Counted from the first letter of the stretch, positions 1 to 8,225 are shown. The stretch: DNA of 60,045 nt from Akkermansia sp. (GCA_024405435.1 JAKSOU010000006.1:1-60045); one strand, 5' to 3'. Notes: generated by a model from the sequence alone, not told the origin. A program made the numbers and translations.

Positions 1-464
1 GCGTGGCACAGGAGGTCTTCGCCGCCAAGGGCCGCAGCATCTCCTACAAGGTCGGAACCATGATCGAGATCCCCCGCGCTTGCGTCACGGCGGATGAAAT
101 CGCCCAGACCGCGGAGTTCTTCTCTTTCGGCACCAACGACCTCACCCAGACTGGCCTCGGCATGAGCCGAGACGACGCCGGCGCCTTCCTCGGCACCTAC
201 CAGAACCTGGAAATCATCTCCCGGAACGTCTTCGCCAGCATCGACCAGGGCGGCGTCGGCGAACTCATGCGCATCGGCGTGGAGAAGGGACGCAGCACCC
301 GCCCCGGCATGAAGATCGGCATCTGCGGCGAGCACGGCGGCGACCCCGCCTCCGTGAAGTTCTGCCACAAGCTCGGCCTCACCTACGTTTCCTGCTCCCC
401 CTACCGCGTGCCCACCGCCCGCATCGCCGCCGCCCAGGCCGCGCTGGAAGAGGAGAAGGCCTAA
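1..464 (+). CDS. ppdK: Pyruvate, phosphate dikinase, C-terminal part (partial)
   Basis: This is the 3' end of a gene entering from the left edge; the frame begins at base 3. The protein interconverts pyruvate, ATP and phosphate with PEP, AMP and pyrophosphate in the cytoplasm. About 154 residues of the C-terminal PEP/pyruvate-binding TIM barrel are visible, including GTMIEIPRA, the [11 protein letters not shown] stretch, [12 protein letters not shown] with the family's catalytic cysteine, and the closing [19 protein letters not shown] typical of PPDK. A PEP-synthase or EI-type PTS protein shares this fold, but the closing sequence favours PPDK. The stop is followed within 4 bases by a heptamer repeat array and an intrinsic terminator, so the gene ends its transcription unit. 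Confidence 0.95.
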   Translation, partial: VAQEVFAAKGRSISYKVGTMIEIPRACVTADEIAQTAEFFSFGTNDLTQTGLGMSRDDAGAFLGTYQNLEIISRNVFASIDQGGVGELMRIGVEKGRSTRPGMKIGICGEHGGDPASVKFCHKLGLTYVSCSPYRVPTARIAAAQAALEEEKA

Positions 465-467
465 AGG

Positions 468-498
468 AATTTACGATTGACGATTGACAATTTGTAAA
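468..498. repeat. Heptamer tandem array, locus A
   Basis: AT-rich 7-bp units (TTACGAT, TGACGAT, TGACAAT, TTGTAAA) directly follow the ppdK stop in otherwise GC-rich DNA. A short stem-loop (CGCG-CTT-CGCG, 505-515) and a terminator follow. This is the first of seven copies in the window; the others are at 27564, 32091, 35671, 41091, 56837 and 56988. Confidence 0.85.
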
Positions 499-528
499 GT
501 GAGCCGCGCTTCGCGTGGAAATTCCACA

Positions 529-561
529 AGCCCGCCAGGCATGAAGCCTGGCGGGCTGTTT
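529..561. terminator. Intrinsic terminator, ppdK / PIN gene
   Basis: A perfect 12-bp stem AGCCCGCCAGGC / GCCTGGCGGGCT (529-540 and 546-557) with a 5-base loop is followed by a short T-run. It lies between the convergent ppdK and PIN genes and may serve both. Confidence 0.8.
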
Positions 562-577
562 ATCGACGGGAGGCGAG

Positions 578-940
578 TTACCGTACCACCTGCACGCGCG
601 GGCAGCGCTCGGCGATTCTTTTCGCCAGCCCCTTGTCCCGCGTATACACCCGCAAGGGTGCATCGGCGTGCATGCTGCAGTAGCTCAAGATTTCCTCATC
701 GCCATCGCGGAACATGCCATGGTGCGGCAGAACTCCCCACTTGTTGCGGGAAATAAGCTGCTGCGCATGCATAACCGCGTAGCGATTCCGTTTACCCTTG
801 AGCAAACCGTACAGCTCCTCACGCACCTTTTGGGGAACAATGAGGACAGCTCCCGATTTTGCCGCAGCCTTCCGGGCCAGGGATATTGGCTTCCTGTTCA
901 AAAGGCTGCAGGCATCGATAATTATTAATTTTTCCTTCAT
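578..940 (-). CDS. PIN-domain ribonuclease-like protein
   Basis: A 120-residue protein with the PIN nuclease pattern. The acidic residues are in order: D9 in IIIDACSLL, E41/E42 in VREELYG, D81/E82 in DGDEEILSYC, and D102 in YTRDKGLAKRI. PIN proteins are Mg-dependent ribonucleases, many of them toxins of type II toxin-antitoxin pairs; whether this one is a toxin is an inference. No antitoxin-like gene is evident on either side; only a 19-codon open frame (MMPYSFIAACLLKILQTGK) lies upstream. The first codons are clearly more AT-rich than neighbouring genes, which may point to transfer. There is no SD before the ATG. Function as an RNase is likely; the target is unknown. Confidence 0.75.
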   Translation of the reverse strand: MKEKLIIIDACSLLNRKPISLARKAAAKSGAVLIVPQKVREELYGLLKGKRNRYAVMHAQQLISRNKWGVLPHHGMFRDGDEEILSYCSMHADAPLRVYTRDKGLAKRIAERCPRVQVVR

Positions 941-1212
941 TTTGATTTTCTATTTGCCCGTCTGCAAAATCTTCAGCAGACAGGCGGCTATGAAGGAATA
1001 CGGCATCATGCCATACCACTTTCTGTCCTTTCTCTCCCCGGTGTCCGAGGCGGCAACGTGTCAAGAGACATGAGAAAGGCTTCCACTCAAGGAAGAAAGC
1101 TTGGTCCAGGATGCGTTTAGCGCACCGCCTCTTGACGCAAGTATTCTATACACAAACGCACCCCCTGTGTCAAGACCTAAAATGGAGCGCAACAGGGTTG
1201 ACAAATGAAAAC
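941..1212. other. Intergenic region with a long leader ahead of the PIN gene
   Basis: No convincing gene is present in these 272 bases. On the minus strand it holds a near-consensus promoter (1145-1173) that would give the PIN gene a leader of about 200 nt. Close to the PIN start there is an inverted repeat (GTCTGC / GCAGAC around 960-982, 6-bp stem). Confidence 0.5.
1145..1173 (-). promoter_or_regulatory. Promoter reading towards the PIN gene
   Basis: On the minus strand, TTGACA (1168-1173), a 17-nt spacer and TATAGA (1145-1150). It is one of the best matches to consensus in the window. The first recognisable gene downstream is the PIN gene, about 200 nt away. Confidence 0.6.
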
Positions 1213-1707
1213 CTACCTTGCGGCGGGGGCGGGGAGGTCCAGAAGTTGGACGCCGCGGAGCATGTAGTTGTGCGGGGAGAGGAGTTCGGCCTGCCGCGCG
1301 GACAGGATGCACTCGCAGAAGGGCTGGGGGGTGTGGTTGTCGTCCGTGTGCACGGGCAGGGTGGTGGGGAATTCCGACTCCTCCTCGAAGCAGACGAAAT
1401 CGCCGGGTTCCACCTCTCCCTTGAAGACCTGCCGCACCCAGACGAACCAAACCGTTCGGCAGTGGGCCACGCGGCCGCGCTCCGTCTGCACCACATGGAC
1501 GTGGCGGTAGAACACGCGGCACTGGGCGCGCATCAGGACGGTGCTCTGCGCCGCCAGGGCCTGCCATTCGGGGGAATCCACGGCTGGCGCGGGTGCGGCG
1601 TTCTCCACGCCGATGCCGCCCAGGCGCTCCACCTGCCCCCACAGGGTGCACACGCCGCACAGGGCCGCGCACGCCGCCGCCAGCATTGCCTTGCGGAAAG
1701 TAGCCAT
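1213..1707 (-). CDS. Secreted protein of unknown function
   Basis: A 164-residue protein that I do not recognise. It starts with a clear Sec signal peptide (MATFRKAMLAAACAALCGVC...), so it is predicted to be exported. The mature part is mixed in composition, with a few cysteines and no motif I can name. The ATG at 1707 puts the charged residues directly before the hydrophobic core; an in-frame ATG at 1725 would add six residues. It is the last gene of a minus-strand run beginning with the ROK kinase, 31 bases after the preceding stop. No SD sequence is visible. Confidence 0.65.
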   Translation of the reverse strand: MATFRKAMLAAACAALCGVCTLWGQVERLGGIGVENAAPAPAVDSPEWQALAAQSTVLMRAQCRVFYRHVHVVQTERGRVAHCRTVWFVWVRQVFKGEVEPGDFVCFEEESEFPTTLPVHTDDNHTPQPFCECILSARQAELLSPHNYMLRGVQLLDLPAPAAR

Positions 1708-1738
1708 ACCCGGCCGGTGTTGCATGGGGAAACGCCGC

Positions 1739-2173
1739 TCAGGGGCGGGCGTTGCGGATGAGGAGCAGCAGGTCGTCCAGCTCCTTGGCGTCCACGCCCT
1801 CGTCGCGGATGCGCCCCTCCTCCGTGGAGAGGGAGTCCATGAGCTTGTCGTACTGCTCCTGTGACTTCTCGTCCAGCTCCAGCTTGCCGGGGGCGGCGTT
1901 GGGATCCCTCTTGCTGCCCATGGCGGTGTCCTTCTTGCCGCCGAGGCCGTAGAGCTTCTGGAGCTGCTGGTAGGCGCGCTCGGCACCCTTGTTGTCGTGG
2001 ATGCCCTTGACGATGGAGAGGGCCTTCTTCTGGCGCTTCATGAAGGCCTTGCTGTCGGCCTTGAGGGCCTTGGCGGTGAGGCGGTCGTCCTTGGCGCTGC
2101 CGTCGGCGTGCGCCAAGGGTGCGGCGCCCACCAGGGCGGCCAGTGCCAGTGCGGGGATGAGGTATGCGTTCAT
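1739..2173 (-). CDS. Small secreted helical protein of unknown function
   Basis: A 144-residue protein with a signal peptide (MNAYLIPALALAALVGAAPLAHA, cleavage likely after AHA). The mature region is rich in Lys, Asp, Glu, Leu and Gln without aromatics in most of it, which suggests an alpha-helical, possibly coiled, periplasmic or surface protein. No family is recognised. It lies between two other small genes in the ROK-kinase run and has no SD. Its periplasmic location is inferred only from the signal. Confidence 0.65.
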   Translation of the reverse strand: MNAYLIPALALAALVGAAPLAHADGSAKDDRLTAKALKADSKAFMKRQKKALSIVKGIHDNKGAERAYQQLQKLYGLGGKKDTAMGSKRDPNAAPGKLELDEKSQEQYDKLMDSLSTEEGRIRDEGVDAKELDDLLLLIRNARP

Positions 2174-2197
2174 GGCGGTTGAAGGGATGCGACGCGG

Positions 2198-2479
2198 TCA
2201 GCGGGCGGCGGCCACCCTGGCCAGCAGGGGCGCGGCATCGTATGCTTCCGCCCACTTGCGCAGCTCCTTGCCGGTGTAGGATGACAGGCCGTCCGCGGTG
2301 AGCTGGCGGGCCAGCACGGGCGCGGGTATCAGCATGCAGAGGAAATCGGCATCGGAGGAGTTGCCGGCCTTCACCGCGCCTTCGCGGGTCATGACGACGC
2401 CCTCGCACGGGCTCATGGAGTTGAGCTCCACGATGGCGTCCGCCAGCTCATCCTTGCCGATTGTGAAATCCGCTGCCAT
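2198..2479 (-). CDS. Small cytoplasmic protein of unknown function
   Basis: A 93-residue protein without a signal or membrane segment. The start MAADFTIGKDELADAIVEL and the segment GKELRKWAEAYDAAPLLARV look like a compact helical protein. It lies 31 bases after the ROK-kinase stop, so it is probably cotranscribed with it. I cannot assign a family; a role linked to the kinase is only suggested by position. Confidence 0.6.
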   Translation of the reverse strand: MAADFTIGKDELADAIVELNSMSPCEGVVMTREGAVKAGNSSDADFLCMLIPAPVLARQLTADGLSSYTGKELRKWAEAYDAAPLLARVAAAR

Positions 2480-2510
2480 GTTTACCGTTTAGCGTTTGGC
2501 CCGGTGCGCG

Positions 2511-3905
2511 TCAGCCGAGCTTGGGGAGGGAGGCGGCGGCGACGGCCTGGCCGTGGCGCTTGGTCTTCTCGTCCGGCACGCACAGGTTGATGCTCAGCTC
2601 CGGGAACTCGCCCGCCAGCACCTCGTTGGCCTTGTCGATGATGAGCTGGCCGCCCTCGCCCGTGGCCACGCGGCCCAGGAACAGGAGGTTGCGCAGGCCG
2701 TAGAACGTGGCGAAGTACGCGATGGTGTAGCCGAACTCCACGCCGATGGTCTCGTAAATCTTGCGGGCGCGCTCGTCGCCCTCCGCCATGGCGGCCTGCA
2801 CCTTCTTGAGCTGCTCCGGGTAGGGCATGTCGCCGAAGTCGTATCCGGCGCGGGGGGCCAGGCGGGCCACGGCCTGCTGGGAGAAGTACATGGCGCCCAC
2901 GCCCTTGTCCTTGGACCACTCGTCCACGCCGCCGTCCTCCTGGTAGTCCACGGGTACGAAGGCGAGCTCATTGAGCCAGGGCATGATGTGGCCCTCCGGG
3001 TCCACGTATCCGGCGGCCAGGGAGGTGCCCATGGCGATGCCGAGCACCGCGTCGTCGTTCATGCCCATGGCGCCTGCCAGGGCGGTGACCTCGCCATCGT
3101 TCACCACCTCAAAGGGCACGTCCTTGCCCATGCGCTCGCACCAGCGGTCCTTCAAGGTGTAGAACATGCGGCGGATGACGCGCTGGAAATCCTCCTTGGA
3201 GATGCCGCGGAAAAGGGAGCCCACGCGGGGCTCGCTGTTCACGTACACGCCCGCGGCGGAACCGCCGATGGCATCCACCTGCGGCAGGTGCTTGGCCGCG
3301 CGGACGAGCGAGTCGTCCACGCCCTCCAGCTGGTAGTTGGGGTCGGTCTGGTGGTAGGGGTCCCACACAACCTCCTCGGAGAAGACCACCTCGCCGTTGA
3401 CGACGGCGGCGGCCTTGCGGTCGGAGCCGCCCAGGTCGAAGCCGATGCGGTAGCCGTCCAGGTTGCGGCCGAGTGCCACGGAGGTGGAGTTCTCCGCCGG
3501 GAGCTCCGCGGCGGGCACGGCCTTCACGGCGATGGGCTGGTCGTAAATCTGCGTGCCGATGAAATCCCAGTCGAACTCTCTCGCGCCGCCCTTGCAGTAG
3601 GTGGCGGCCAGCATCTCCGCGATGGAATCGTCCCCGGCCACCAGGATGGTGCAGCCGCCCTTCATCCAGAGCAGGAACTTCACGATGCGCTCAATGTAGA
3701 AATGGTTGAGCTTCACGTTCTCCCCCTCGTTGGGCAGCACCTTGCCGCTCCAGCGGAAGCACGTGCCGTCCAGCCGCGTGAGCGCCAGCTCCACCGCGTG
3801 CGAGCGCGGCTCCGCCGCCACTTTCTCTTCGTATGCTTTTGTCCAGAGTACCGGGGCTATGAAGTCCGGGTCCAGTACCGGCGTGTATTTCGCTTGAATG
3901 TTCAT
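2511..3905 (-). CDS. ROK/hexokinase-type sugar kinase
   Basis: A 464-residue member of the actin-like ATPase sugar-kinase superfamily, probably phosphorylating a hexose or derivative. The phosphate-1 motif IGFDLGGSDRKAAAV, the catalytic-loop-like FEVVNDGEVTALAG and the phosphate-2-like MGTSLAAGYVD are in the expected order. The CxCGxxGC zinc motif of classical ROK proteins is absent and the protein is about 150 residues longer than a typical ROK, mostly in an N-terminal extension of about 170 residues. The substrate cannot be read from sequence. It heads a minus-strand run with three small genes and has its own promoter. Confidence 0.75.
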   Translation of the reverse strand: MNIQAKYTPVLDPDFIAPVLWTKAYEEKVAAEPRSHAVELALTRLDGTCFRWSGKVLPNEGENVKLNHFYIERIVKFLLWMKGGCTILVAGDDSIAEMLAATYCKGGAREFDWDFIGTQIYDQPIAVKAVPAAELPAENSTSVALGRNLDGYRIGFDLGGSDRKAAAVVNGEVVFSEEVVWDPYHQTDPNYQLEGVDDSLVRAAKHLPQVDAIGGSAAGVYVNSEPRVGSLFRGISKEDFQRVIRRMFYTLKDRWCERMGKDVPFEVVNDGEVTALAGAMGMNDDAVLGIAMGTSLAAGYVDPEGHIMPWLNELAFVPVDYQEDGGVDEWSKDKGVGAMYFSQQAVARLAPRAGYDFGDMPYPEQLKKVQAAMAEGDERARKIYETIGVEFGYTIAYFATFYGLRNLLFLGRVATGEGGQLIIDKANEVLAGEFPELSINLCVPDEKTKRHGQAVAAASLPKLG

Positions 3906-3918
3906 AACGGTTGACTTC

Positions 3919-3948
3919 CTTATAGCACAAGCGCCCCGCCCTGTTCAA
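3919..3948 (-). promoter_or_regulatory. Promoter of the ROK kinase
   Basis: Minus strand: TTGAAC (3943-3948), 18-nt spacer, TATAAG (3919-3924). The predicted start of transcription lies only about 7 nt before the ATG at 3905. It diverges from the HtrA promoter. Confidence 0.6.
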
Positions 3949-4013
3949 GCCTAAATTGACCGCGCCGGGAGACAAGGCACGCGCCCGTTTCGCGCACATT
4001 CCGTGCTTTGGGC

Positions 4014-4042
4014 TTGACACTCCGCGCGCGTGGGGGCAGAAT
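4014..4042 (+). promoter_or_regulatory. Promoter of the HtrA-like operon (leaderless)
   Basis: TTGACA (4014-4019), 17-nt spacer, CAGAAT (4037-4042). The seventh base after the -10 box is the first base of the GTG start at 4049, so the message should be leaderless. Confidence 0.7.
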
Positions 4043-4048
4043 TCGCGC

Positions 4049-5569
4049 GTGATTACCAGATTTGTCCCGATGACAGTTGTGGCGGCGCTGGCCGCGTTTG
4101 CACAAGAGCCCATTCCCGTGGCGGAGCCCCAGCAGCCCGCCCAGCCCCAGGCCGCACCGGCCAAGAACACCGTGGAGGACGCCTACCGCGGTATCGTGAA
4201 GCTGGAGGTGGCCGTCACCAAGCCCAACTACCGCACGCCCTGGCAGACGGGCGGTTTCGGCCGCGGCAACGGCACCGGGTTCATGGTGGCGCCCGGCCTG
4301 TTCATGACCAACGCCCACGTGGTGGCGGACACGGACCGCATCTACGTATCCCCCTACGCGGATTCCCGCAAGCTGCGCGCGCATGTGAAGTACGTGGCGC
4401 ACGATGCGGACCTGGCGCTGGTGGAGGTGGAGGACAAGGACGCCTTCAAGGACGTGCCGTGCCTGGAGTTCAGCGAGGACATCCCCCAGCTGGAGGACCG
4501 CGTGCGCGCCATCGGATACCCCATCGGCGGCAACCGCCTCTCCGTCACCAGCGGCATCATCTCCCGCATCGACACCATCCCCTATTCCCACCCGCGCAAC
4601 TCCGCGCACCTGGCGCTCCAGATTGACGCCGCCATCAACCCCGGCAACTCCGGCGGCCCCGTGCTCAAGGGCGACAAGGTGGTGGGCGTGGCCTTCCAGG
4701 GCCTGCAGGAGGCCAACTCCACGGGGTACGTCATCCCCATGTCGGTCATCCGCCATTTCCTGAAGGACGTGGAGGACGGCCACTACGACGGCTACGTGAA
4801 CGTGGCGGCGGAGTTCATGCCGGCGGAGAACCCGGCGCTGCGCCAGTACCTGAACCTGCCGCAGGACGCCAGCGGCTGCCTGGTGGCGGAAGTGGCCGTG
4901 GGCGGCAGCTCCGACGGCGCGCTCAAGCCCGGTGACGTCATCCTGGCGGTCAACGGCATCAAGGTGGACAGCTCCGCCATGATCATGCTGGACGGCGTGC
5001 GCGTGCCGCTGGAGGAGCTCGCGGAACGCTCCTTCTCCGGGGACAAGGTGAAGTACACCATCATGCGCGACGGCAAGCAGATGGAGACGGAGGGCACGCT
5101 GGCGCCGCTCAAGGCCAGCAAGGTGCTCGCCCGCGCGTACGACCAGCTGCCGCGCTACGTGGAGTTCGGCGGCCTGGTGTTCCAGCCCATGCAGGCGGAT
5201 GTCATCAGCGCGCGCAACATCTCCCCCAAGAACTACCTTGTGGAGATGGACGCCTACGTGCGCGGCGGCGAGTTCAAGACCAAGGAGGACGTGGTGTTCC
5301 TCACCAACGTGCTGCCGGACGAGGTGAACGCGCGCATGGACGACTTCGGGCGCCGCGTGGTGAAGAAGGTGAACGGCGTGGAGGTGAAGGGGCTCAGCCA
5401 CCTGTACGAGCTGCTGTACCCGCAGGACACCGCCAACCGCCCGGCCTACACCGTGATTGAGCTTGCGGGCGCGGAACGCCCGCTCGTGTTCGACAACGCG
5501 GCCATCGACGCCGCCAACAAGCGCATCGGCTCCAAGTACAACGTGCCGGAACCCGCCCGCCTCAAGTAA
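4049..5569 (+). CDS. HtrA/Deg-like trypsin-fold serine protease with PDZ domains
   Basis: A 506-residue exported serine protease, probably a periplasmic quality-control enzyme. From the GTG start there is a signal peptide ending at AAFA. The catalytic triad is complete: His90 in MTNAHVVAD, Asp121 in HDADLALVEVED, Ser201 in NPGNSGGPV. One PDZ follows (about 275-370, with LKPGDVILAVNGIKV), and a second, more diverged PDZ-like region lies near the C-terminus (RRVVKKVNGVEVKG). The GTG at 4049 is chosen because it keeps an Arg before the hydrophobic stretch and coincides with the predicted transcription start; ATG 4070 is the alternative. It is first in an operon with a degenerate paralogue and a PI-PLC. 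Confidence 0.88.
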   Translation: MITRFVPMTVVAALAAFAQEPIPVAEPQQPAQPQAAPAKNTVEDAYRGIVKLEVAVTKPNYRTPWQTGGFGRGNGTGFMVAPGLFMTNAHVVADTDRIYVSPYADSRKLRAHVKYVAHDADLALVEVEDKDAFKDVPCLEFSEDIPQLEDRVRAIGYPIGGNRLSVTSGIISRIDTIPYSHPRNSAHLALQIDAAINPGNSGGPVLKGDKVVGVAFQGLQEANSTGYVIPMSVIRHFLKDVEDGHYDGYVNVAAEFMPAENPALRQYLNLPQDASGCLVAEVAVGGSSDGALKPGDVILAVNGIKVDSSAMIMLDGVRVPLEELAERSFSGDKVKYTIMRDGKQMETEGTLAPLKASKVLARAYDQLPRYVEFGGLVFQPMQADVISARNISPKNYLVEMDAYVRGGEFKTKEDVVFLTNVLPDEVNARMDDFGRRVVKKVNGVEVKGLSHLYELLYPQDTANRPAYTVIELAGAERPLVFDNAAIDAANKRIGSKYNVPEPARLK

Positions 5570-5591
5570 CCCCCCAACCCGTTTTTACATC

Positions 5592-7172
5592 ATGATTCGC
5601 ACATTGACCCTACTCGCGCTCGCCGGCGGCCTCGCCTTCAGCTGCAAGCCCACCGTCCGCACCGCAGTGCCGCAGAACCAGCCCCAACAGCAGGAGCAGC
5701 AGGCCGCAGAGCCCGCCGCGGAACAACCCGCCGCCCAAACGCAGGCTGAAGCCCCCGCCGCTGCCGACCCCTCCAACTCCCTGGTGGACGTCAACTCCAC
5801 CAACCAGGACTACAACATCCTGCAGCCCTGGGAGAAGGAGAGCCCCGGCAGCAACTCCACCCGCGGCATCTACCTCGGCAACAACCTGGTGCTCTGCAAC
5901 GGCAAGGCCGCGGACGCCGCCACCTATGTGGAGCTGGCCCTGCCGGACGGCTCCCGCACCGTCACAGCCAAGGTGGTGCGCTTCGACCCGGACCTGCACC
6001 TGGCGCTGCTCACGCTGGAGCATGAGGAGGATGCCGACTTCTTCGCGGACCGCACGCCGCTGGAGGTGGGCGAGCCCCTGCGCATCGGCGACAAGGCCGA
6101 GTTCGCGGGCCTCATCCAGGGCATCAAGCCCGTGCATGCCGGACTCACCGTGGAAAGCGCGGACGCCCCCGGCATGCCGCGCCTCAACCTGCATGCCGAG
6201 CGCTCCCTGCCCGACGGCGCGGGCACGGGCTGCCCCGTCATTAAGGACGGCAAGCTGGTGGCCATGAGCCTGGGCTACCGCGCCCAGAACCAGATGCTCA
6301 GCTGCATCAACGCAGAGCTCATCTCGCGCTTCCTCAACCAGAAGGAGAACGCGGGCGTCCCCATGGTGGGATTCTCCCTCATCGAGCTGAAGGACCCCGT
6401 CTTCCGCAAATACCTCAAGATTGACGACCCCAAGGCCGGCGGCCTCTACGTGAACGAGGTGGAGCCCAGCGGCGCCGCCGCGGGGGCCGGTATGAAGGAG
6501 GGTGACGTCCTCACCGCCATCGACGGCATCGCCATCGACAACACCGGGCGCTGCGAGCACCCCATCTACGGCCCGCTTTCCGCCACCTGCCTGCTCAGCA
6601 GCTACAAGCCCGTGGGCGAGACCCTCAAGCTCTCTCTGCTGCGCGACGGCCAGCCCGTGGAAATCACCCTGCCGCTCAACCGCGACGCCGCGGAGAAGAG
6701 CCTGGTGCGCGAGATGCAGCCCGGCGAGCGCCCCCGCTACATCATGTGGGGCGGCCTGCTCTTCCAGCCGGTGACGAACGACTTCCTGCGCGCCATCCGC
6801 GAGCGCGCCCAGGACTCCCTGCCGCTCTCCCTCGCCTGCATCGAGGACAGCGAGGACGAGTACCGCAAGGAGGGCCGCACGGAGCTGGTGGTCCTCTCCC
6901 TCGTGGTGCCCACCCCCGCCACCCTCGGCTACGACAACGCCCGCTTCACCCTCGTCACCAAGGTGAACGGCAAGGACGTGCACAGCTTCGCGGAGTTCGC
7001 CAAGATGATTGACGAGAAGACCCCCGACGGCCTGGTGCGCATCTCCCTCAACAAGGCCCCGTACGATATCTACCTGAGCAGCGACGCCGTGCAGAGCAGC
7101 AACGAGGTCATCCGCATGCAGGCCATCCCCCGCCTGCGCTACGTGGGCGAGGAGGAACCGCAGAAGCAGTAA
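5592..7172 (+). CDS. HtrA-like pseudoprotease lipoprotein with PDZ domain
   Basis: A 526-residue paralogue of the preceding protease that has lost its active site. The signal MIRTLTLLALAGGLAFSC suggests lipid attachment at Cys18, although the lipobox is imperfect. A low-complexity Gln/Ala/Glu/Pro linker follows (about 25-60). In the protease-like domain the Asp is kept (D134 in DPDLHLALL). The loop that should hold His reads YLGNNLVLCNG, and the nucleophile loop reads GAGTGCPV, giving Thr instead of Ser. A PDZ domain follows (GMKEGDVLTAIDGIAID), then a second degenerate one. It is predicted to bind rather than cleave proteins, possibly as a regulator or partner of the upstream protease. The gap to that gene is 22 bases. 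Confidence 0.78.
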   Translation: MIRTLTLLALAGGLAFSCKPTVRTAVPQNQPQQQEQQAAEPAAEQPAAQTQAEAPAAADPSNSLVDVNSTNQDYNILQPWEKESPGSNSTRGIYLGNNLVLCNGKAADAATYVELALPDGSRTVTAKVVRFDPDLHLALLTLEHEEDADFFADRTPLEVGEPLRIGDKAEFAGLIQGIKPVHAGLTVESADAPGMPRLNLHAERSLPDGAGTGCPVIKDGKLVAMSLGYRAQNQMLSCINAELISRFLNQKENAGVPMVGFSLIELKDPVFRKYLKIDDPKAGGLYVNEVEPSGAAAGAGMKEGDVLTAIDGIAIDNTGRCEHPIYGPLSATCLLSSYKPVGETLKLSLLRDGQPVEITLPLNRDAAEKSLVREMQPGERPRYIMWGGLLFQPVTNDFLRAIRERAQDSLPLSLACIEDSEDEYRKEGRTELVVLSLVVPTPATLGYDNARFTLVTKVNGKDVHSFAEFAKMIDEKTPDGLVRISLNKAPYDIYLSSDAVQSSNEVIRMQAIPRLRYVGEEEPQKQ

Positions 7173-7189
7173 ACCCTCCCCACCACCCC

Positions 7190-8116
7190 ATGGGCGCTTG
7201 CCGCTCCATCCTCCAAGGCGCATGCATGCTGGTTCTCACCGCGGCATGCGCCTTTGCCGTGGACACCGCGGACTGGATGCGCGGCGTGCAGGACGATGCG
7301 CCCCTGCGCCGCATCGCCATCCCCGGCGCGCATGATGCCGGTACCGCCGGCATGCCGTGGTACTCCCGCACCCAGGATGCCGACACCGCCACCCTGCTGG
7401 CGGACGGCGTGCGCTACCTGGACCTGCGCGTGGAGCTGCAGGAGGGCAGTCTGCGCATTTTCCACGGCCCCTCCGCGGGCGTGGGACTGGATGGCGTGCT
7501 GCAGGCGGTGGCCGCCTTCCTGGATGCCCACCCCGCCGAATGCGTGCTGCTGGATTTCCAGCACTTCCGCGGCGGCGCCGAGCAGGCCACCCTCGCCGCC
7601 CTCACCGCAACTCTTGGCCAGCGCGTTTTCGCCGCACCCAATCCGCAGGACAAGGTGGGCTGCATCAACTCCCTCGCCCTCTCCGCCGTGCGGGGCAGGG
7701 CGGTGGTCTTCTGGGGCAGCGCCCAAGACCCGCAATTATCCGATGCCCGCCTCTTCCCCCGCGGAAACGATGCCGGAACCCGCCCGAACGCCTGCCTGCA
7801 CTCGTTCTACAAGGAAAGCGCGCACACGGGCGAATCCAAGGCCCTGGTCGACACCACCCTGCCGCAGTACCTGGCGCGTTTCGCCTCGCATGACAGCGGC
7901 ATCTGCGTGCTCCAGGGCCAGCTTACCGATGGCTGGGGCATCCGCGGGCCCCGCTCGCGCGAAAACACCCACGCCGCCGCCATGGACGCCTTCGTCTCCG
8001 CCCTCGCCAACTCCCCCAACCTCCACGCCGTGAACGTCGTCCTTCGCGATTTCGCCACCGCGGACAAAAACACCAAAACCATCGAACTCAACCGCGCCAA
8101 GGGATTTTTCAAATAG
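7190..8116 (+). CDS. PI-PLC X-domain phospholipase C-like protein
   Basis: A 308-residue exported protein of the bacterial phosphatidylinositol-specific phospholipase C superfamily. It has a signal peptide (hydrophobic 10-23, ending AFA), then the X-domain signatures: RIAIPGAHDAGT with catalytic His48, YLDLRVEL, and IFHGP with His92. These two histidines act as general base and acid in known enzymes. The substrate may be an inositol phospholipid, a glycosyl-PI anchor or another glycerophosphodiester. It follows the pseudoprotease by 17 bases and is presumably cotranscribed. The link between a protease pair and a phospholipase suggests a role in envelope or host-derived material turnover; this is inference. 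Confidence 0.82.
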   Translation: MGACRSILQGACMLVLTAACAFAVDTADWMRGVQDDAPLRRIAIPGAHDAGTAGMPWYSRTQDADTATLLADGVRYLDLRVELQEGSLRIFHGPSAGVGLDGVLQAVAAFLDAHPAECVLLDFQHFRGGAEQATLAALTATLGQRVFAAPNPQDKVGCINSLALSAVRGRAVVFWGSAQDPQLSDARLFPRGNDAGTRPNACLHSFYKESAHTGESKALVDTTLPQYLARFASHDSGICVLQGQLTDGWGIRGPRSRENTHAAAMDAFVSALANSPNLHAVNVVLRDFATADKNTKTIELNRAKGFFK

Positions 8117-8142
8117 CCCGGCCGCCGCAATCTTATAATGCG

Positions 8143-8196
8143 TATTTTAAAAACTTGAGAAAACCGCAAGTTTTTAAAATATGTTTTAAAAACTTG
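8143..8196. repeat. Operator-like inverted/direct repeat before the DUF4143 ATPase
   Basis: A perfect 15-bp inverted repeat, TATTTTAAAAACTTG (8143-8157) and CAAGTTTTTAAAATA (8167-8181), has a 9-base loop. A third, direct copy TTTTAAAAACTTG (8184-8196) abuts the -35 box of the next gene. The position fits a regulator-binding site; it is strikingly AT-rich for this chromosome. Confidence 0.75.
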
Positions 8197-8225
8197 TTGA
8201 CAAAGGGGGTGTACAAGGGCAGAAT
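8197..8225 (+). promoter_or_regulatory. Promoter of the DUF4143 ATPase (leaderless)
   Basis: TTGACA (8197-8202), 17-nt spacer, CAGAAT (8220-8225). The GTG start at 8232 is the seventh base after the -10 box. Confidence 0.7.

Noticed and set aside
819..1064. Small minus-strand frame overlapping the PIN gene start as a possible antitoxin
   Set aside because: It overlaps deeply with the PIN coding region in another frame, has no antitoxin motif, and its downstream half is plainly the shifted PIN frame. Kept only as a weak possibility.
2496..7223. Long antisense frames across the ROK kinase and both HtrA-like genes
   Set aside because: All are His/Val/Ala/Gly-rich mirror frames of genes with recognisable motifs on the other strand.
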